From Caldilinea sp. CFX5 (GTDB lineage: Bacteria; Chloroflexota; Anaerolineae; Caldilineales; Caldilineaceae), in assembly GCA_021405325.1 (NCBI GenBank), contig QWII01000029.1:31024-95023 (forward strand): a DNA stretch of 64,000 nt, read 5' to 3'. Positions 1 through 7,833 of this stretch are shown here, one piece after another. Position 1 is the first letter of the stretch. Every line of letters begins with the position of its first letter. Position numbers and translations under genes: made by a program. The notes under the pieces were generated by a model. It saw only the letters and a program-made list of their open reading frames with translations, was not told the DNA's origin and ran no database searches.

Positions 1-855
1 AAACTGGCCGGCCCCGGCACGCCCCCAGAGCGGCGCAAGAATGTGGTCTTCCAAATGTTGCCGCAGGAAGCCGCCGACTGGGTGCGCGAAAATGGCATTG
101 CCCAACCCCCCACCGGCCGGGCCGCCTTTAGCCTGGATGCCTTCGACCCCGATACGGCGATTATTACCCCTACGCTCAACGGTTATGTCACCGGCGTCAT
201 TGACATTAGCGGTAACGCACGCGGCGGCCCCTATCGCGTCGAATTTGGTTCCGGGCTGGATCCCCAACAATGGACGCAGATCGGCCCCGAACATGGCGAA
301 GAGGTCGCCAATGGCCGGCTGGAAACGCTTGATACCAACGCACTGGGTGAAGGCATTTATACATTACGCCTGACTGTGCAGCGGGGGGATGGCCCACGGG
401 AATGGCGCACCCCCTTTACGGTTGACCATACGCCGCCGACCGTTGTGATCTCCGACCCCAAACCCGATCGCCTCTATGTCATGGAGGATGATGAGCAGAT
501 CAATGTCAATGTGCTGGTCAACGACACTTGGGCGGTGGATCGCGTCGTCTATTATGTGAACGGCGCTGAATTTGCCACGAGTACCGTTGCCCCTTACAAT
601 GAGCGTTGGAAAATTAAGATGCGCGACATCGGCCAGATTGAAACCGGCGCCGCCGAAAATTGGCTTGGCTTCACTAGTGACGACCCCGACATCCAACCGG
701 GGCGTATGTTGCCCTTTGGCGACGGCTTCCAGGCCATCCGCACCAGTGCGGGCGTCTATCTGGAAAGCTATCTCTTCAAAGTGCGCGCCTATGACGGCGC
801 CGGCAACACGGCCGAAAGCGATGAAGTGCGTGTGTATGTGAGACACAAGAAGTAA
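1..855 (+). CDS. C-terminal part of a class A penicillin-binding protein (start lies outside the window)
   Basis: The frame is open from base 1 to TAA at 853-855, giving 284 codons with no start. The first residues (LAGPGTPPERRKNVVFQ, then QEAADWVRENGI) resemble the linker after the transpeptidase domain of Chloroflexota PBP1A-like proteins. The rest is an extracytoplasmic tail. It has a region of the type LEYGSGLDP..WTQIG..., which in this family precedes an Ig-like fold, and then a second beta-rich part with VDHTPPTVVISDP. No catalytic SxxK or SxN motif lies in the visible part, so the transglycosylase and transpeptidase domains must be upstream. If the call is right, the role is peptidoglycan polymerisation and crosslinking at the outer face of the membrane. 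It could instead be another secreted protein with the same tail domains. A mirrored repeat starts two bases after the stop. Confidence 0.6.
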   Translation, partial: KLAGPGTPPERRKNVVFQMLPQEAADWVRENGIAQPPTGRAAFSLDAFDPDTAIITPTLNGYVTGVIDISGNARGGPYRVEFGSGLDPQQWTQIGPEHGEEVANGRLETLDTNALGEGIYTLRLTVQRGDGPREWRTPFTVDHTPPTVVISDPKPDRLYVMEDDEQINVNVLVNDTWAVDRVVYYVNGAEFATSTVAPYNERWKIKMRDIGQIETGAAENWLGFTSDDPDIQPGRMLPFGDGFQAIRTSAGVYLESYLFKVRAYDGAGNTAESDEVRVYVRHKK

Positions 856-856
856 A

Positions 857-972
857 GACAAGGAGACAGGAAACACGAGACAGGAGACAGGAGACACGAG
901 ACACGGAGAAACAGACGATCAATGTCTCCTTGTCTTCTGTCTCCTTGTCTCCTTGTCTCCTGTCTCCTGTCT
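857..972. repeat. Mirrored short-unit repeat (GAGACAG/GAGACAC heptamers)
   Basis: The left part (857-910) is a run of heptamers of the form GAGACAG, GAGACAC and AGACAAG. The right part (about 924-972) is the same units in reverse complement (TGTCTCC, TTGTCTC). The two arms could pair in several registers. It fills the whole gap between the first two genes. Confidence 0.85.
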
Positions 973-986
973 GGAAATCAAACATT

Positions 987-1877
987 ATGGTCTTCAAACC
1001 ACCACCATGCCGCACCCGTTGGGAAGGGCTGGTTGTCAGTTTTTGGATATTGTTAATTGATGGGTTGCTCATTACCTGGGTGTTGCAGCGCGAGACGGAT
1101 TGGCTGCGCTTTTTGATGATCCTGCTGATTGTGGTGAGCCTTCCGATTCTTTTTCATCTGCTCTATCGCACCTGGGGCATTTTCACGTTGGAATATTGGG
1201 TGGATCGCAATGCTGTCACCATTCGGTGGGCCAATGTGCGTCAGATCATTCCCTTGACCAATATTCAGCAGATTATTCAGGGGGGCGTGCAGGATGCCGA
1301 TAAGTTGCGTTGGATGCATTGGCCGGCGCCCTATGTCCGCCCCGCCTATTCGCCCGATCTCCATGAAGTGACGCTCTTTGCCACCCAACCCTTGCCCGAC
1401 TGTTTGATGTTGGACACAGGCAAGACGGTCTTTGCCATTTCCCCGCCGGATCAAACGGCCTTCTTGACGATTCTGCAAGAGCGCTTTCGGATGGGCGCCG
1501 TTCAATCGCTACAACCAAGCCGGCAACGGACAACAACCAGTGAACGCTTTTGGGGGCCTGGTCAGGTTGGACCGGTATTGCTGGGAGCCGGCTTGCTGGG
1601 TGTGTTAATGCTCTTTGGTCTGCTGATGATCCAGTTCCCTGATCTGCCCAATCCACTGCCAACCCGCTACAGCCCCGATGGCTTGCCGGAGATCGTGCGT
1701 GATAAGCAGGTGCTTTTCCGACTACCGGTCATTGGCCTCTTTGCCTGGGTGGTCAATGGTGGATGGGGGGTCTGGATGGTGACACGTCGCCAAGCGGTCG
1801 GGGCCTACTTGCTCTGGGGCGGCACCATCGTGGTTCAGCTCTTTTTGTTGTTTGCGCTCTACAGTATCTTACCGTAA
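987..1877 (+). CDS. Membrane protein with bacterial PH domain
   Basis: A 296-residue membrane protein. Two hydrophobic helices come near the N-terminus (about residues 13-32 and 40-58). A soluble segment follows with the look of a bacterial PH domain: WVDRNAVTIRWANVRQIIPLTNIQQI is the typical PH strand pattern in which a short loop precedes 'I.L.nI..I'. Two or three further helices (about 190-212, 245-265 and 272-295) complete it. The function of this family is not established; membrane or peptide binding is assumed from the fold. I chose ATG 987 because the frame upstream of it is made of the mirrored heptamer repeat and the protein-like sequence begins with MVFKPPP. No clear ribosome site is visible, since the leader is repeat DNA. 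It is followed closely by the glycosyltransferase at 1920. Confidence 0.65.
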   Translation: MVFKPPPCRTRWEGLVVSFWILLIDGLLITWVLQRETDWLRFLMILLIVVSLPILFHLLYRTWGIFTLEYWVDRNAVTIRWANVRQIIPLTNIQQIIQGGVQDADKLRWMHWPAPYVRPAYSPDLHEVTLFATQPLPDCLMLDTGKTVFAISPPDQTAFLTILQERFRMGAVQSLQPSRQRTTTSERFWGPGQVGPVLLGAGLLGVLMLFGLLMIQFPDLPNPLPTRYSPDGLPEIVRDKQVLFRLPVIGLFAWVVNGGWGVWMVTRRQAVGAYLLWGGTIVVQLFLLFALYSILP

Positions 1878-1919
1878 TCCCAGTCAAGTCCAAGCCAACG
1901 GACGGAGAATGAGTCAACC

Positions 1920-2717
1920 GTGTCAAGTTCAGGGAAACCACCTTTTGTCAGCATTGTCATTCCAGCCTACAACGAAGAGTTGCGCCTGCCACCCACCTTG
2001 CGCCAGATTGCCGCTTTTCTGCGCGCCCAGCCTTACACGGCCGAGGTGATCGTCGTGGAAAATGGTTCGACTGACAATACGGTGGGCGCCGTGCAGCAGT
2101 TCATGCACGAACAATTGTTGCCGACGGATACCTTTACCCTGCGGTTGCTGCAATCCAGCCCCGGCAAGGGGGCGGCGGTCAAACATGGGATGCTCAACGC
2201 CACCGGCGACTATTTGATTATGAGCGATGCTGACCTGTCGGTGCCAATTGAAGATGTCCCCAAATTTCTGCCGCCGGCGCTGCCCGCCGGCAGCTTTGAT
2301 GTTGCCATTGCCAGCCGTGAAGTGAAAGGCGCGGTCCGGTATGGTGAACCCGGCTACCGGCACCTTATGGGGCGGGTCTTTAACACCTTGGTGCGTGTGC
2401 TGGCTGTGCCAAAAATTCAGGATACCCAGTGCGGCTTTAAATGTTTTACCCGTGAGGCGGCCCAGTTACTCTTTCCCCTGCAACGGATCGACGGTTGGGG
2501 CTTTGATGTGGAAGTGTTGCACATTGCGGCGCGTCACCGCCTGCGCATGGTTGAAATCCCGGTCAACTGGTACTATGGCGTCAATAGCCGGGTGCGCCCT
2601 GTGCATGATACGCTCAATATGGTCAAGGAACTGCTAAAGATTCGCGCCAACAGCCGCGCCGGCTATTACGACCGGGAAACATCGGCCGCGTCACTAGTTG
2701 ATCGCGCCTCGGCATAG
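1920..2717 (+). CDS. Family 2 glycosyltransferase, dolichyl-phosphate glucosyltransferase-like
   Basis: A 265-residue protein that starts directly with the GT-A fold: SIVIPAYNEELRLPPTL, then EVIVVENGSTDNT, the metal-binding DxD in MSDADLSVPIED, and DTQCGFKCFTREAA with GWGFDVEVLHIA near the acceptor site. This series fits the ALG5/dolichyl-phosphate beta-glucosyltransferase branch of GT2, which moves a sugar from a nucleotide donor to a polyprenyl phosphate at the inner face of the membrane. The actual sugar cannot be read from sequence. GTG 1920 is the only start that keeps the whole fold, and a GGAGA lies about 12 bases upstream. The last 52 bases overlap the converging CPBP gene. Confidence 0.8.
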   Translation: MSSSGKPPFVSIVIPAYNEELRLPPTLRQIAAFLRAQPYTAEVIVVENGSTDNTVGAVQQFMHEQLLPTDTFTLRLLQSSPGKGAAVKHGMLNATGDYLIMSDADLSVPIEDVPKFLPPALPAGSFDVAIASREVKGAVRYGEPGYRHLMGRVFNTLVRVLAVPKIQDTQCGFKCFTREAAQLLFPLQRIDGWGFDVEVLHIAARHRLRMVEIPVNWYYGVNSRVRPVHDTLNMVKELLKIRANSRAGYYDRETSAASLVDRASA

Positions 2718-3388
2718 CGCAGCCGCATGGACTGGATCACCTGCACCATGTTGGTGACATAATGGGCCACCAGCGGCAGCAGTAGACTGCCCTGCGTCAC
2801 AAAGAGCAGGCTCAACAATAACCCACCCATGCCGGCGCCCACCATGCCCCACCTTCCCTGCGGCGAGTGCAACAAACCAAAGATGACGCTCCAGCCGACA
2901 ATGAGCAGCGGCAGCGGCACAACGCGCGCAAAGCCGCCAATCAACAGACTGCGAAAGAGCAACTCTTCCAGCAGCACCACCGGCGCCATTGCCACCAAAA
3001 CCAGCGCCAACTCGCGTGCATCCTTCGGTGTGATTGCTTGAATCACCACCGAAGAGTAGAAGCGCTGACCAGTGGCGCGCACCAACATCTGCGTACTACC
3101 ATAGAAGAAGAGCGCCAACACCACGCCCCAAACCGCGCCCCACAGCACTTGTGGGCCGATCGGAGAAAGAGACCAACCCAACTGGCTTGGCGGCAGACCG
3201 CTCAAAAAGCCGAGAATAATACAGACCCCAATCAACACCAGCCGCAGTAGATTCTCCGCCGGCAGCAACAGCAGATTGCGATCGGGGCGCCAGTGACGCA
3301 ATAGGCGGGCTGTGGTATAGGTGCCGTAGCCGATAAAGGCGACCAGGGCCAGCGTCAGTAGAGCAAAGAGCCAGAAATTGATGGTCAT
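2666..3388 (-). CDS. CPBP family intramembrane metalloprotease (Abi type)
   Basis: A 240-residue polytopic membrane protein. It carries the CPBP/Abi motif 1 EELLFRS (two adjacent Glu and an Arg), then the second motif region IFGLLHSPQGRWGM with a His that would help hold the metal, and a third motif near HYVTNMVQ. About seven hydrophobic helices are visible. Members cleave membrane substrates (CAAX prenyl proteins in eukaryotes) or are linked to bacteriocin immunity; the substrate here is unknown. ATG 3388 begins MTINFWLF, a hydrophobic start typical of the family. The 3' end overlaps the glycosyltransferase by 52 bases on the opposite strand. Confidence 0.8.
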   Translation of the reverse strand: MTINFWLFALLTLALVAFIGYGTYTTARLLRHWRPDRNLLLLPAENLLRLVLIGVCIILGFLSGLPPSQLGWSLSPIGPQVLWGAVWGVVLALFFYGSTQMLVRATGQRFYSSVVIQAITPKDARELALVLVAMAPVVLLEELLFRSLLIGGFARVVPLPLLIVGWSVIFGLLHSPQGRWGMVGAGMGGLLLSLLFVTQGSLLLPLVAHYVTNMVQVIQSMRLRYAEARSTSDAADVSRS

Positions 3389-3414
3389 GGTTTGCGAGAA
3401 CTTTACAACTTAAT

Positions 3415-3443
3415 TTGCACCGAAACGAAGCGTATGCTATAGT
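3415..3443 (+). promoter_or_regulatory. Sigma-70 type promoter for a short RNA
   Basis: TTGCAC at 3415-3420 and TATAGT at 3438-3443 are separated by exactly 17 bases. It is one of the best promoter matches in the window and points at the short transcript ending in the terminator at 3510. Confidence 0.6.
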
Positions 3444-3449
3444 GTTACC

Positions 3450-3511
3450 GATAGTGAGGAAACACCCTGTGCTTCCTCAGAGGCGGGGACAATGGCGTTC
3501 CCGCTTTTTTG
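3450..3511 (+). ncRNA. Candidate small RNA or attenuated leader upstream of etfB
   Basis: A good promoter ends at 3443, and a strong rho-independent terminator ends about 60 bases later. Between them is one more hairpin: GAGGAA (3456-3461) pairs with TTCCTC (3473-3478), with an inner CAC/GTG pair and a CCT loop. There is no plausible open frame. The unit could be a free small RNA, or the prematurely ended leader of the etfBA message that begins at 3703. I do not recognise it as a known RNA family. Confidence 0.4.
3483..3510 (+). terminator. Rho-independent terminator
   Basis: An eight-base-pair stem GCGGGGAC / GTTCCCGC (with one G-T pair) closes a six-base loop and is followed directly by six T residues (3505-3510). 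Confidence 0.75.
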
Positions 3512-3529
3512 TTATGAAGCAAGCTTGAC

Positions 3530-3573
3530 CTTTTGTTGCTCCTGGCGGGTGCACTCGCCAGGAGCAACAAAAG
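3530..3573. repeat. Inverted repeat, 18-bp perfect arms
   Basis: CTTTTGTTGCTCCTGGCG (3530-3547) is repeated as its exact complement at 3556-3573, with an 8-base loop. There is no T run, so it is not a classical terminator. It lies between the short RNA and etfB. Confidence 0.85.
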
Positions 3574-3702
3574 CTTATCAACTCACCGACAACCGCCGGC
3601 CAACGCCCAGAGAACGGGGCGCGCCTAGGCTGGTAATGCTACCTTACTATTGCTGAGAAGACCAAATAAGTTAAATTCTTATTACCAAACAGGAGAGTGC
3701 TT

Positions 3703-4482
3703 GTGAAAGTCGTTGTGTTACTCAAACAGACGCCCGACACGGCCGAGCTACCCAAAGTCACTGCCGACGAAGTGCGGGCCGGACAAGTCAAGGCGACCAT
3801 GGTGATCAACCCGTGGGATGAATTCGCTGCCGAAGAAGCGATTTTGTTAGCCGACCGCTTCAATGTGGAAACCGCAGCCATTACCTTGGGCGCCCCCACC
3901 GCCGTTGATGCGCTCAAACATGCCCTGGCCATGGGCGTCCAGAGCGCCACCTTGGTCGAGCAGAGCGGCGACCAGAGCGGTGATCCTTGGCGCACGGCTG
4001 TGCTACTGGCGGCGGCCGTGCAGGCCCAAGGACCAGTAGACCTGGTGCTGACCGGCAAACAGAGCGTGGATGACAACAATGGCGTCACCTTTGTCGGCGT
4101 CGCTACCAAGCTGGGCTACCGCCTACTCACCAATGTCGTCAAGATTGTGGACATTGCCAATGGCAAAATTACCGCTGAACGGCAGATCGATGGTGGTGTG
4201 GAGACGGTCGAAAGCCTGTTGCCCGCCGTGGTCAGCGTGGCCAAAGAGATCAACGACCCCCGCTACCCCAGCTTTATGGGCATTCGCAAAGCCAACAAAG
4301 CAGCCATTCCCACCGTCACGCCGGCTGCGTTAGGCGTCGCCGCCACCCAGTCGCGCACCCAGTGGAACAACATCCGCAAACCGGAAGTGCGCCAGACCCA
4401 GGTGCAACTGATCGACGGCGCCACTGTGCAGGAAAAGGCCGCCAAACTGGCCGATCTTTTATTAGCCGAAAAAGTGATTTGA
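3703..4482 (+). CDS. etfB: Electron transfer flavoprotein beta subunit
   Basis: A 259-residue EtfB/FixA homologue. The family pattern is plain: [13 protein letters not shown] at the N-terminus, [15 protein letters not shown], and the AMP-binding region around [25 protein letters not shown] with [23 protein letters not shown]. Together with EtfA it forms the soluble heterodimer that carries electrons from acyl-CoA or other dehydrogenases to a quinone reductase. I chose GTG 3703, not GTG 3697, because AGGAGA at 3691-3696 then sits at a normal distance; 3697 would overlap it. etfA follows after about 100 bases that contain a mirrored repeat. Confidence 0.93.
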   Translation: MKVVVLLKQTPDTAELPKVTADEVRAGQVKATMVINPWDEFAAEEAILLADRFNVETAAITLGAPTAVDALKHALAMGVQSATLVEQSGDQSGDPWRTAVLLAAAVQAQGPVDLVLTGKQSVDDNNGVTFVGVATKLGYRLLTNVVKIVDIANGKITAERQIDGGVETVESLLPAVVSVAKEINDPRYPSFMGIRKANKAAIPTVTPAALGVAATQSRTQWNNIRKPEVRQTQVQLIDGATVQEKAAKLADLLLAEKVI

Positions 4483-4489
4483 AAATAAC

Positions 4490-4560
4490 AGAATCTCTCA
4501 ATCTCTGAATCTCTCAATCTCTTCTGTAGAGATTCAGGGATTGAGAGATTCAGAGATTCT
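4490..4560. repeat. Mirrored octamer repeat between etfB and etfA
   Basis: Left arm 4490-4522 is four units of GAATCTCT/CAATCTCT. Right arm 4528-4560 is the complementary series, with a 5-base loop and few mismatches. It starts just after the etfB stop and ends about 20 bases before etfA. Confidence 0.85.
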
Positions 4561-4581
4561 CTATCAACTGAGGAGCTGCGT

Positions 4582-5565
4582 ATGTCCATTCTCGTATGGA
4601 TTGAACAGAACAATCAACAACCGGTCGCCAGTGCTTGGGAAGTGCTGGGCAAAGCCCGCCAACTGGCCGCTGACTTGGGGACTTCCGTAACGGCCTTGGT
4701 TATCGGCGCCGAAACCGCGGCCACCGCCCAGGCCGCGCAAAGCTATGGCGCTGACCAGGTTTTGACCGCCACCGACCCGGCGTTGGCGGCCTACCGCTTG
4801 AACGCCTACCGCGCTGTCTTACAAGCGGCCATTCAAGAGAGCGGCGCCACCGTCGTGTTGACCAGCGCCACCACCCGTGGCCGCGAACTTTCCGCCGCCG
4901 TCGCCTGTACGCTCGACGCCGGTCTGGCGCCGGATGCCGTTGATCTGCGTATTGAGAACAACCAACTGGTCGCCGTGCGCGCCATCTACTCCGGCAACAT
5001 CCTCACCGATGTCACCTTCAACAGCCCGGTGCAGGTCGCCAGCGTGCGCCCCCGCTCCTTCCCCATGCCCGAAGCCGGGGCGGCGACCGGCACTGTCCAG
5101 CCGTTGAGCGTCGTCATCGACGAAGGTGCAGTGGGTGAAAAGGTGCTCTCCAGCCAGTCCACCGACACCGGCGAGGTGAATCTGAACGATGCCCGCATCA
5201 TCGTTTCCGGTGGCCGTGGCGTCGCCAATGATCCGGCCAAAGGCTTTGCCTTGGTGGCGGAACTGGCGAATACGTTGGGCGCCGCGCTGGGCGCCAGTCG
5301 CGCTGCTGTTGACGCCGGTTATATTCCCTACAAGCACCAGGTCGGCCAGACGGGGCGCACAGTGCGGCCCGATCTCTACATTGCCGCCGGGATCAGCGGC
5401 GCCATCCAACATCTAGCCGGCATGGGGGGCAGCAAGGTGATTGTCGCCATCAACAAAGATCGCGAAGCGCCTATCTTCAGCCGCGCCCACTATGGCATTG
5501 TCGGTGATCTTTTTGAGGTGCTGCCGGCATTGACCGCAGAGTTCAAGAAACGGTTAGGGAAGTAA
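4582..5565 (+). CDS. etfA: Electron transfer flavoprotein alpha subunit
   Basis: A 327-residue EtfA/FixB homologue. The N-terminal half is the variable Rossmann-like domain. The C-terminal FAD domain shows IIVSGGRGV, then [23 protein letters not shown] and [21 protein letters not shown] with [10 protein letters not shown], the conserved FAD pocket of the family. It partners EtfB encoded just upstream. GAGGAG eight bases before ATG 4582 is a good ribosome site. No electron-bifurcating partner or EtfD/FixC-type reductase gene is nearby, so the electron donor and acceptor cannot be named from the window. A long perfect inverted repeat follows the stop. Confidence 0.95.
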   Translation: MSILVWIEQNNQQPVASAWEVLGKARQLAADLGTSVTALVIGAETAATAQAAQSYGADQVLTATDPALAAYRLNAYRAVLQAAIQESGATVVLTSATTRGRELSAAVACTLDAGLAPDAVDLRIENNQLVAVRAIYSGNILTDVTFNSPVQVASVRPRSFPMPEAGAATGTVQPLSVVIDEGAVGEKVLSSQSTDTGEVNLNDARIIVSGGRGVANDPAKGFALVAELANTLGAALGASRAAVDAGYIPYKHQVGQTGRTVRPDLYIAAGISGAIQHLAGMGGSKVIVAINKDREAPIFSRAHYGIVGDLFEVLPALTAEFKKRLGK

Positions 5566-5572
5566 GTACAGA

Positions 5573-5648
5573 ACACTACAGCGGATTTAGGCGGGAGCGG
5601 ACTCTTGTAGGACAGAAAACCCGCTCCCGCCTAAATCCGCTGTAGTGT
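5573..5648. repeat. Perfect 28-bp inverted repeat downstream of etfA
   Basis: Bases 5573-5600 and 5621-5648 are exact complements with a 20-base loop. The arm begins ACACTACAGCGGATTTAGG. There is no T run. It may stabilise or end the etfBA message, but this is inference. Confidence 0.9.
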
Positions 5649-5780
5649 CCCGCACGCTGACACAGTTCGCCTATAATCCATTCACATCTCCTTCACAACC
5701 GGGTGCGATAATAGAAGTATCAGCCCCCGTCACCAGACCAGTCAAAGTTGAGACTGGTTACCAATAGAAGGAGATTGAAG

Positions 5781-6251
5781 ATGAAAACGTCAACAAAACG
5801 ACTACTCGTCGTGATCGTCATTGTTGCTTTAGCACTGGTTGTCTATGCCGGTAGCGCCTGGGCGCAAAGTGATCCCACGACAACCACGCCCACGCCGCCC
5901 ACCAATATGCTGCAACAGATGGAGCAACGCTTTGGCCCGCAAGCCTGGGCGGAACACATTCAACGGATGACCCAGATCCACGGCGCCGACTTTGTCAGCC
6001 AGCGCCTGGCCTGGATGGCGCAGCAAGAAAGCTGCCCGGGCATGAATGGGGAAGGGCGCGGCATGGGGATGGGTATGATGCAACAGCGCCAACAGGGGAT
6101 GGGCGATGACATGAATCGTGGGATGATGGGGCGTGGCATGATGGGGCGTGGCATGAGTGCAAGAGGCGGGTGGTGGAATTTTGATTGGAACAGGGGACCC
6201 CGCTTCTGGAACAACACGCCTACGGCAACCCCAACGGCGCCTGTCGAGTAA
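5781..6251 (+). CDS. Small secreted methionine-rich protein, possible copper binder
   Basis: A 156-residue protein. Residues 1-30 form a signal peptide or membrane anchor (KTSTKRLLVVIVIVALALVV then a likely cut near WAQS). The middle is helical, with MEQRFGPQAWAEHIQRM. Residues about 95-135 are very rich in Met and Gly (MGMGMM, GRGMMGRGM), coded partly by a 15-base tandem repeat near 6121-6153. Met-rich exported proteins often bind Cu(I) or Ag(I); that role is inference and this is not a named family to me. AAGGAGA at 5768-5774 decides ATG 5781 over an upstream start in the same frame. It is followed by its own terminator. Confidence 0.6.
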   Translation: MKTSTKRLLVVIVIVALALVVYAGSAWAQSDPTTTTPTPPTNMLQQMEQRFGPQAWAEHIQRMTQIHGADFVSQRLAWMAQQESCPGMNGEGRGMGMGMMQQRQQGMGDDMNRGMMGRGMMGRGMSARGGWWNFDWNRGPRFWNNTPTATPTAPVE

Positions 6252-6276
6252 TGGTTCATCGTAGGACAAAGCGCAG

Positions 6277-6309
6277 AAAGACCGCCAGCATCGGCTTGGC
6301 GGTCTTTTT
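6277..6309 (+). terminator. Rho-independent terminator of the Met-rich gene
   Basis: AAAGACCGCCA (6277-6287) pairs exactly with TGGCGGTCTTT (6297-6307), and the T run continues to 6309. Confidence 0.85.
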
Positions 6310-6360
6310 ATTGTTAGTTGTGGTGTGATAAAGTGAAGACAACGATTGATTTTCTGTGAA

Positions 6361-6396
6361 CCTGCTCCGCGCCCGTCACGACTGACGCCGAGCAGG
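6361..6396 (+). promoter_or_regulatory. Possible stem-loop in the leader of the chromate transporter gene
   Basis: CCTGCT (6361-6366) can pair with AGCAGG (6391-6396), and GTCA with TGAC inside it. It lies about 60 bases before the chrA start. A regulatory role is speculative. Confidence 0.3.
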
Positions 6397-6453
6397 CTTC
6401 GTGGTTACGTTACGACAAAACAATGATAATTCTCTAATCCACAAGGGCAGGCT

Positions 6454-7593
6454 ATGAAACAAGAGCAAACGCAGAATCTAGGAGATCTCGCACGCCTCTT
6501 TACACGTTTGGGCTTTACCGCCTTTGGCGGCCCGGCGGCCCATATTGCCATGATGCACGATGAGGTGGTTGTACGGCGACGCTGGCTGGATGAACAACAT
6601 TTCCTTGACATGGTAGGCGCCACGAATTTGATCCCCGGCCCCAATTCAACCGAGATGGCGATCCACATCGGCTATGAACGGGGCGGCTGGCGCGGCCTGA
6701 TCCTGGCCGGTCTCTGTTTTATTTTACCGGCGGCGTCCATTGTCGGCGCGCTGGCCTGGCTCTATGTCCACTACGGGCAAACGGTGCAGGGCGAAGCGCT
6801 CTTTTATGGCATCAAACCCGTCATCATTGCCATTGTGTTGCAGGCATTGGTCCGCCTGGGACAAACTGCGATCAAAAACAAGCTGTTGGCTGTGGTGGGT
6901 ATGGTCGTTATGGCGCTCTTCCTATTGGGTATCAATGAATTGTTGTTATTGCTGGTCGGCGGCCTGGTTGTTATGGGGGTAGTCTTGTTTCAGCAGCAGT
7001 TGGTGCAACTGCCGCTGTTGCTGCCGCTTGTTGGCGTCGGCGCCCTCGTGCGGCAGGTCGCCGAAACAGCGCCCGTGCGTTTGGATCAGCTTTTTTGGAT
7101 CTTTCTCAAAATTGGTTCGGTTCTCTATGGCAGCGGCTATGTGTTGCTGGCCTTTTTGCGCAATGATTTTGTGCAGCGGCTGGGCTGGCTGACCGAGCAG
7201 CAATTGCTTGATGCCGTCGCCATCGGTCAATTCACCCCTGGGCCTGTCTTCACCACGGCCACCTTTATCGGTTATGTGCTGGCGGGAACGCCGGGTGCAA
7301 TCCTGGCAACGGTTGGCATCTTTCTGCCAGCCTTCTGTTTTGTGGCGCTGCTCAAGCACATTGTCCCCTATATGCGGCGCAACCGGTGGACCGGCGCCCT
7401 GCTCGACGGGGTCAATGTCGCCTCGCTGGGGTTGATGGCGGGCGTCACCTTCCAATTGGGGCAGGCGGCGTTGGTAGATTGGGTGACTTGGTTGTTAGCG
7501 ATTGTGGCGGCTGTGGTTCTTTTCCGGTTCAAAATCAATTCGGCCTGGCTTGTCCTCGTTGGTGCACTGATTGGGCTAGCGCTACATTGGTAG
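6454..7593 (+). CDS. chrA: Chromate transporter, long-chain type
   Basis: A 379-residue membrane protein with two homologous CHR domains. The first has FTRLGFTAFGGPAAHIAMMHDEVV and IPGPNSTEMAIHIGY. The second has FLKIGSVLYGSGYVLLAFLRNDFV and AIGQFTPGPVFTTATFIGYV. These are the paired signatures of the ChrA family, which exports chromate or takes part in sulfate/chromate exchange. ATG 6454 is preceded by CAAGGGCAGG and starts MKQEQTQNLG, a normal soluble lead-in. The gene stands alone after a terminator; no ChrB regulator is seen. Confidence 0.9.
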   Translation: MKQEQTQNLGDLARLFTRLGFTAFGGPAAHIAMMHDEVVVRRRWLDEQHFLDMVGATNLIPGPNSTEMAIHIGYERGGWRGLILAGLCFILPAASIVGALAWLYVHYGQTVQGEALFYGIKPVIIAIVLQALVRLGQTAIKNKLLAVVGMVVMALFLLGINELLLLLVGGLVVMGVVLFQQQLVQLPLLLPLVGVGALVRQVAETAPVRLDQLFWIFLKIGSVLYGSGYVLLAFLRNDFVQRLGWLTEQQLLDAVAIGQFTPGPVFTTATFIGYVLAGTPGAILATVGIFLPAFCFVALLKHIVPYMRRNRWTGALLDGVNVASLGLMAGVTFQLGQAALVDWVTWLLAIVAAVVLFRFKINSAWLVLVGALIGLALHW

Positions 7594-7833
7594 AGGAGTC
7601 CGCCTTCCCATGAAAGTTCAATGACCGGCTTTGGTTGTGAAAACACAGGAGAGAGGTTATTCCACTCTCGGTTGCTGGCCATGATTCCTCCTGTTGAACC
7701 CAGACACATGCTTTTTACGGCTCTTTCCGCTATGCAACGCGTCCATTAGCGAACGGCTCGTGCGTATTGTCGCATAGGCTGGGATTCTGCGCAACGGTTT
7801 TGCCATTGGCGATTGGGTGGGCAGCCAGTCAAC

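Noticed and set aside
7594..7833. A decayed gene between chrA and the MFS gene
   Set aside because: No frame of useful length or similarity to a neighbour could be seen.
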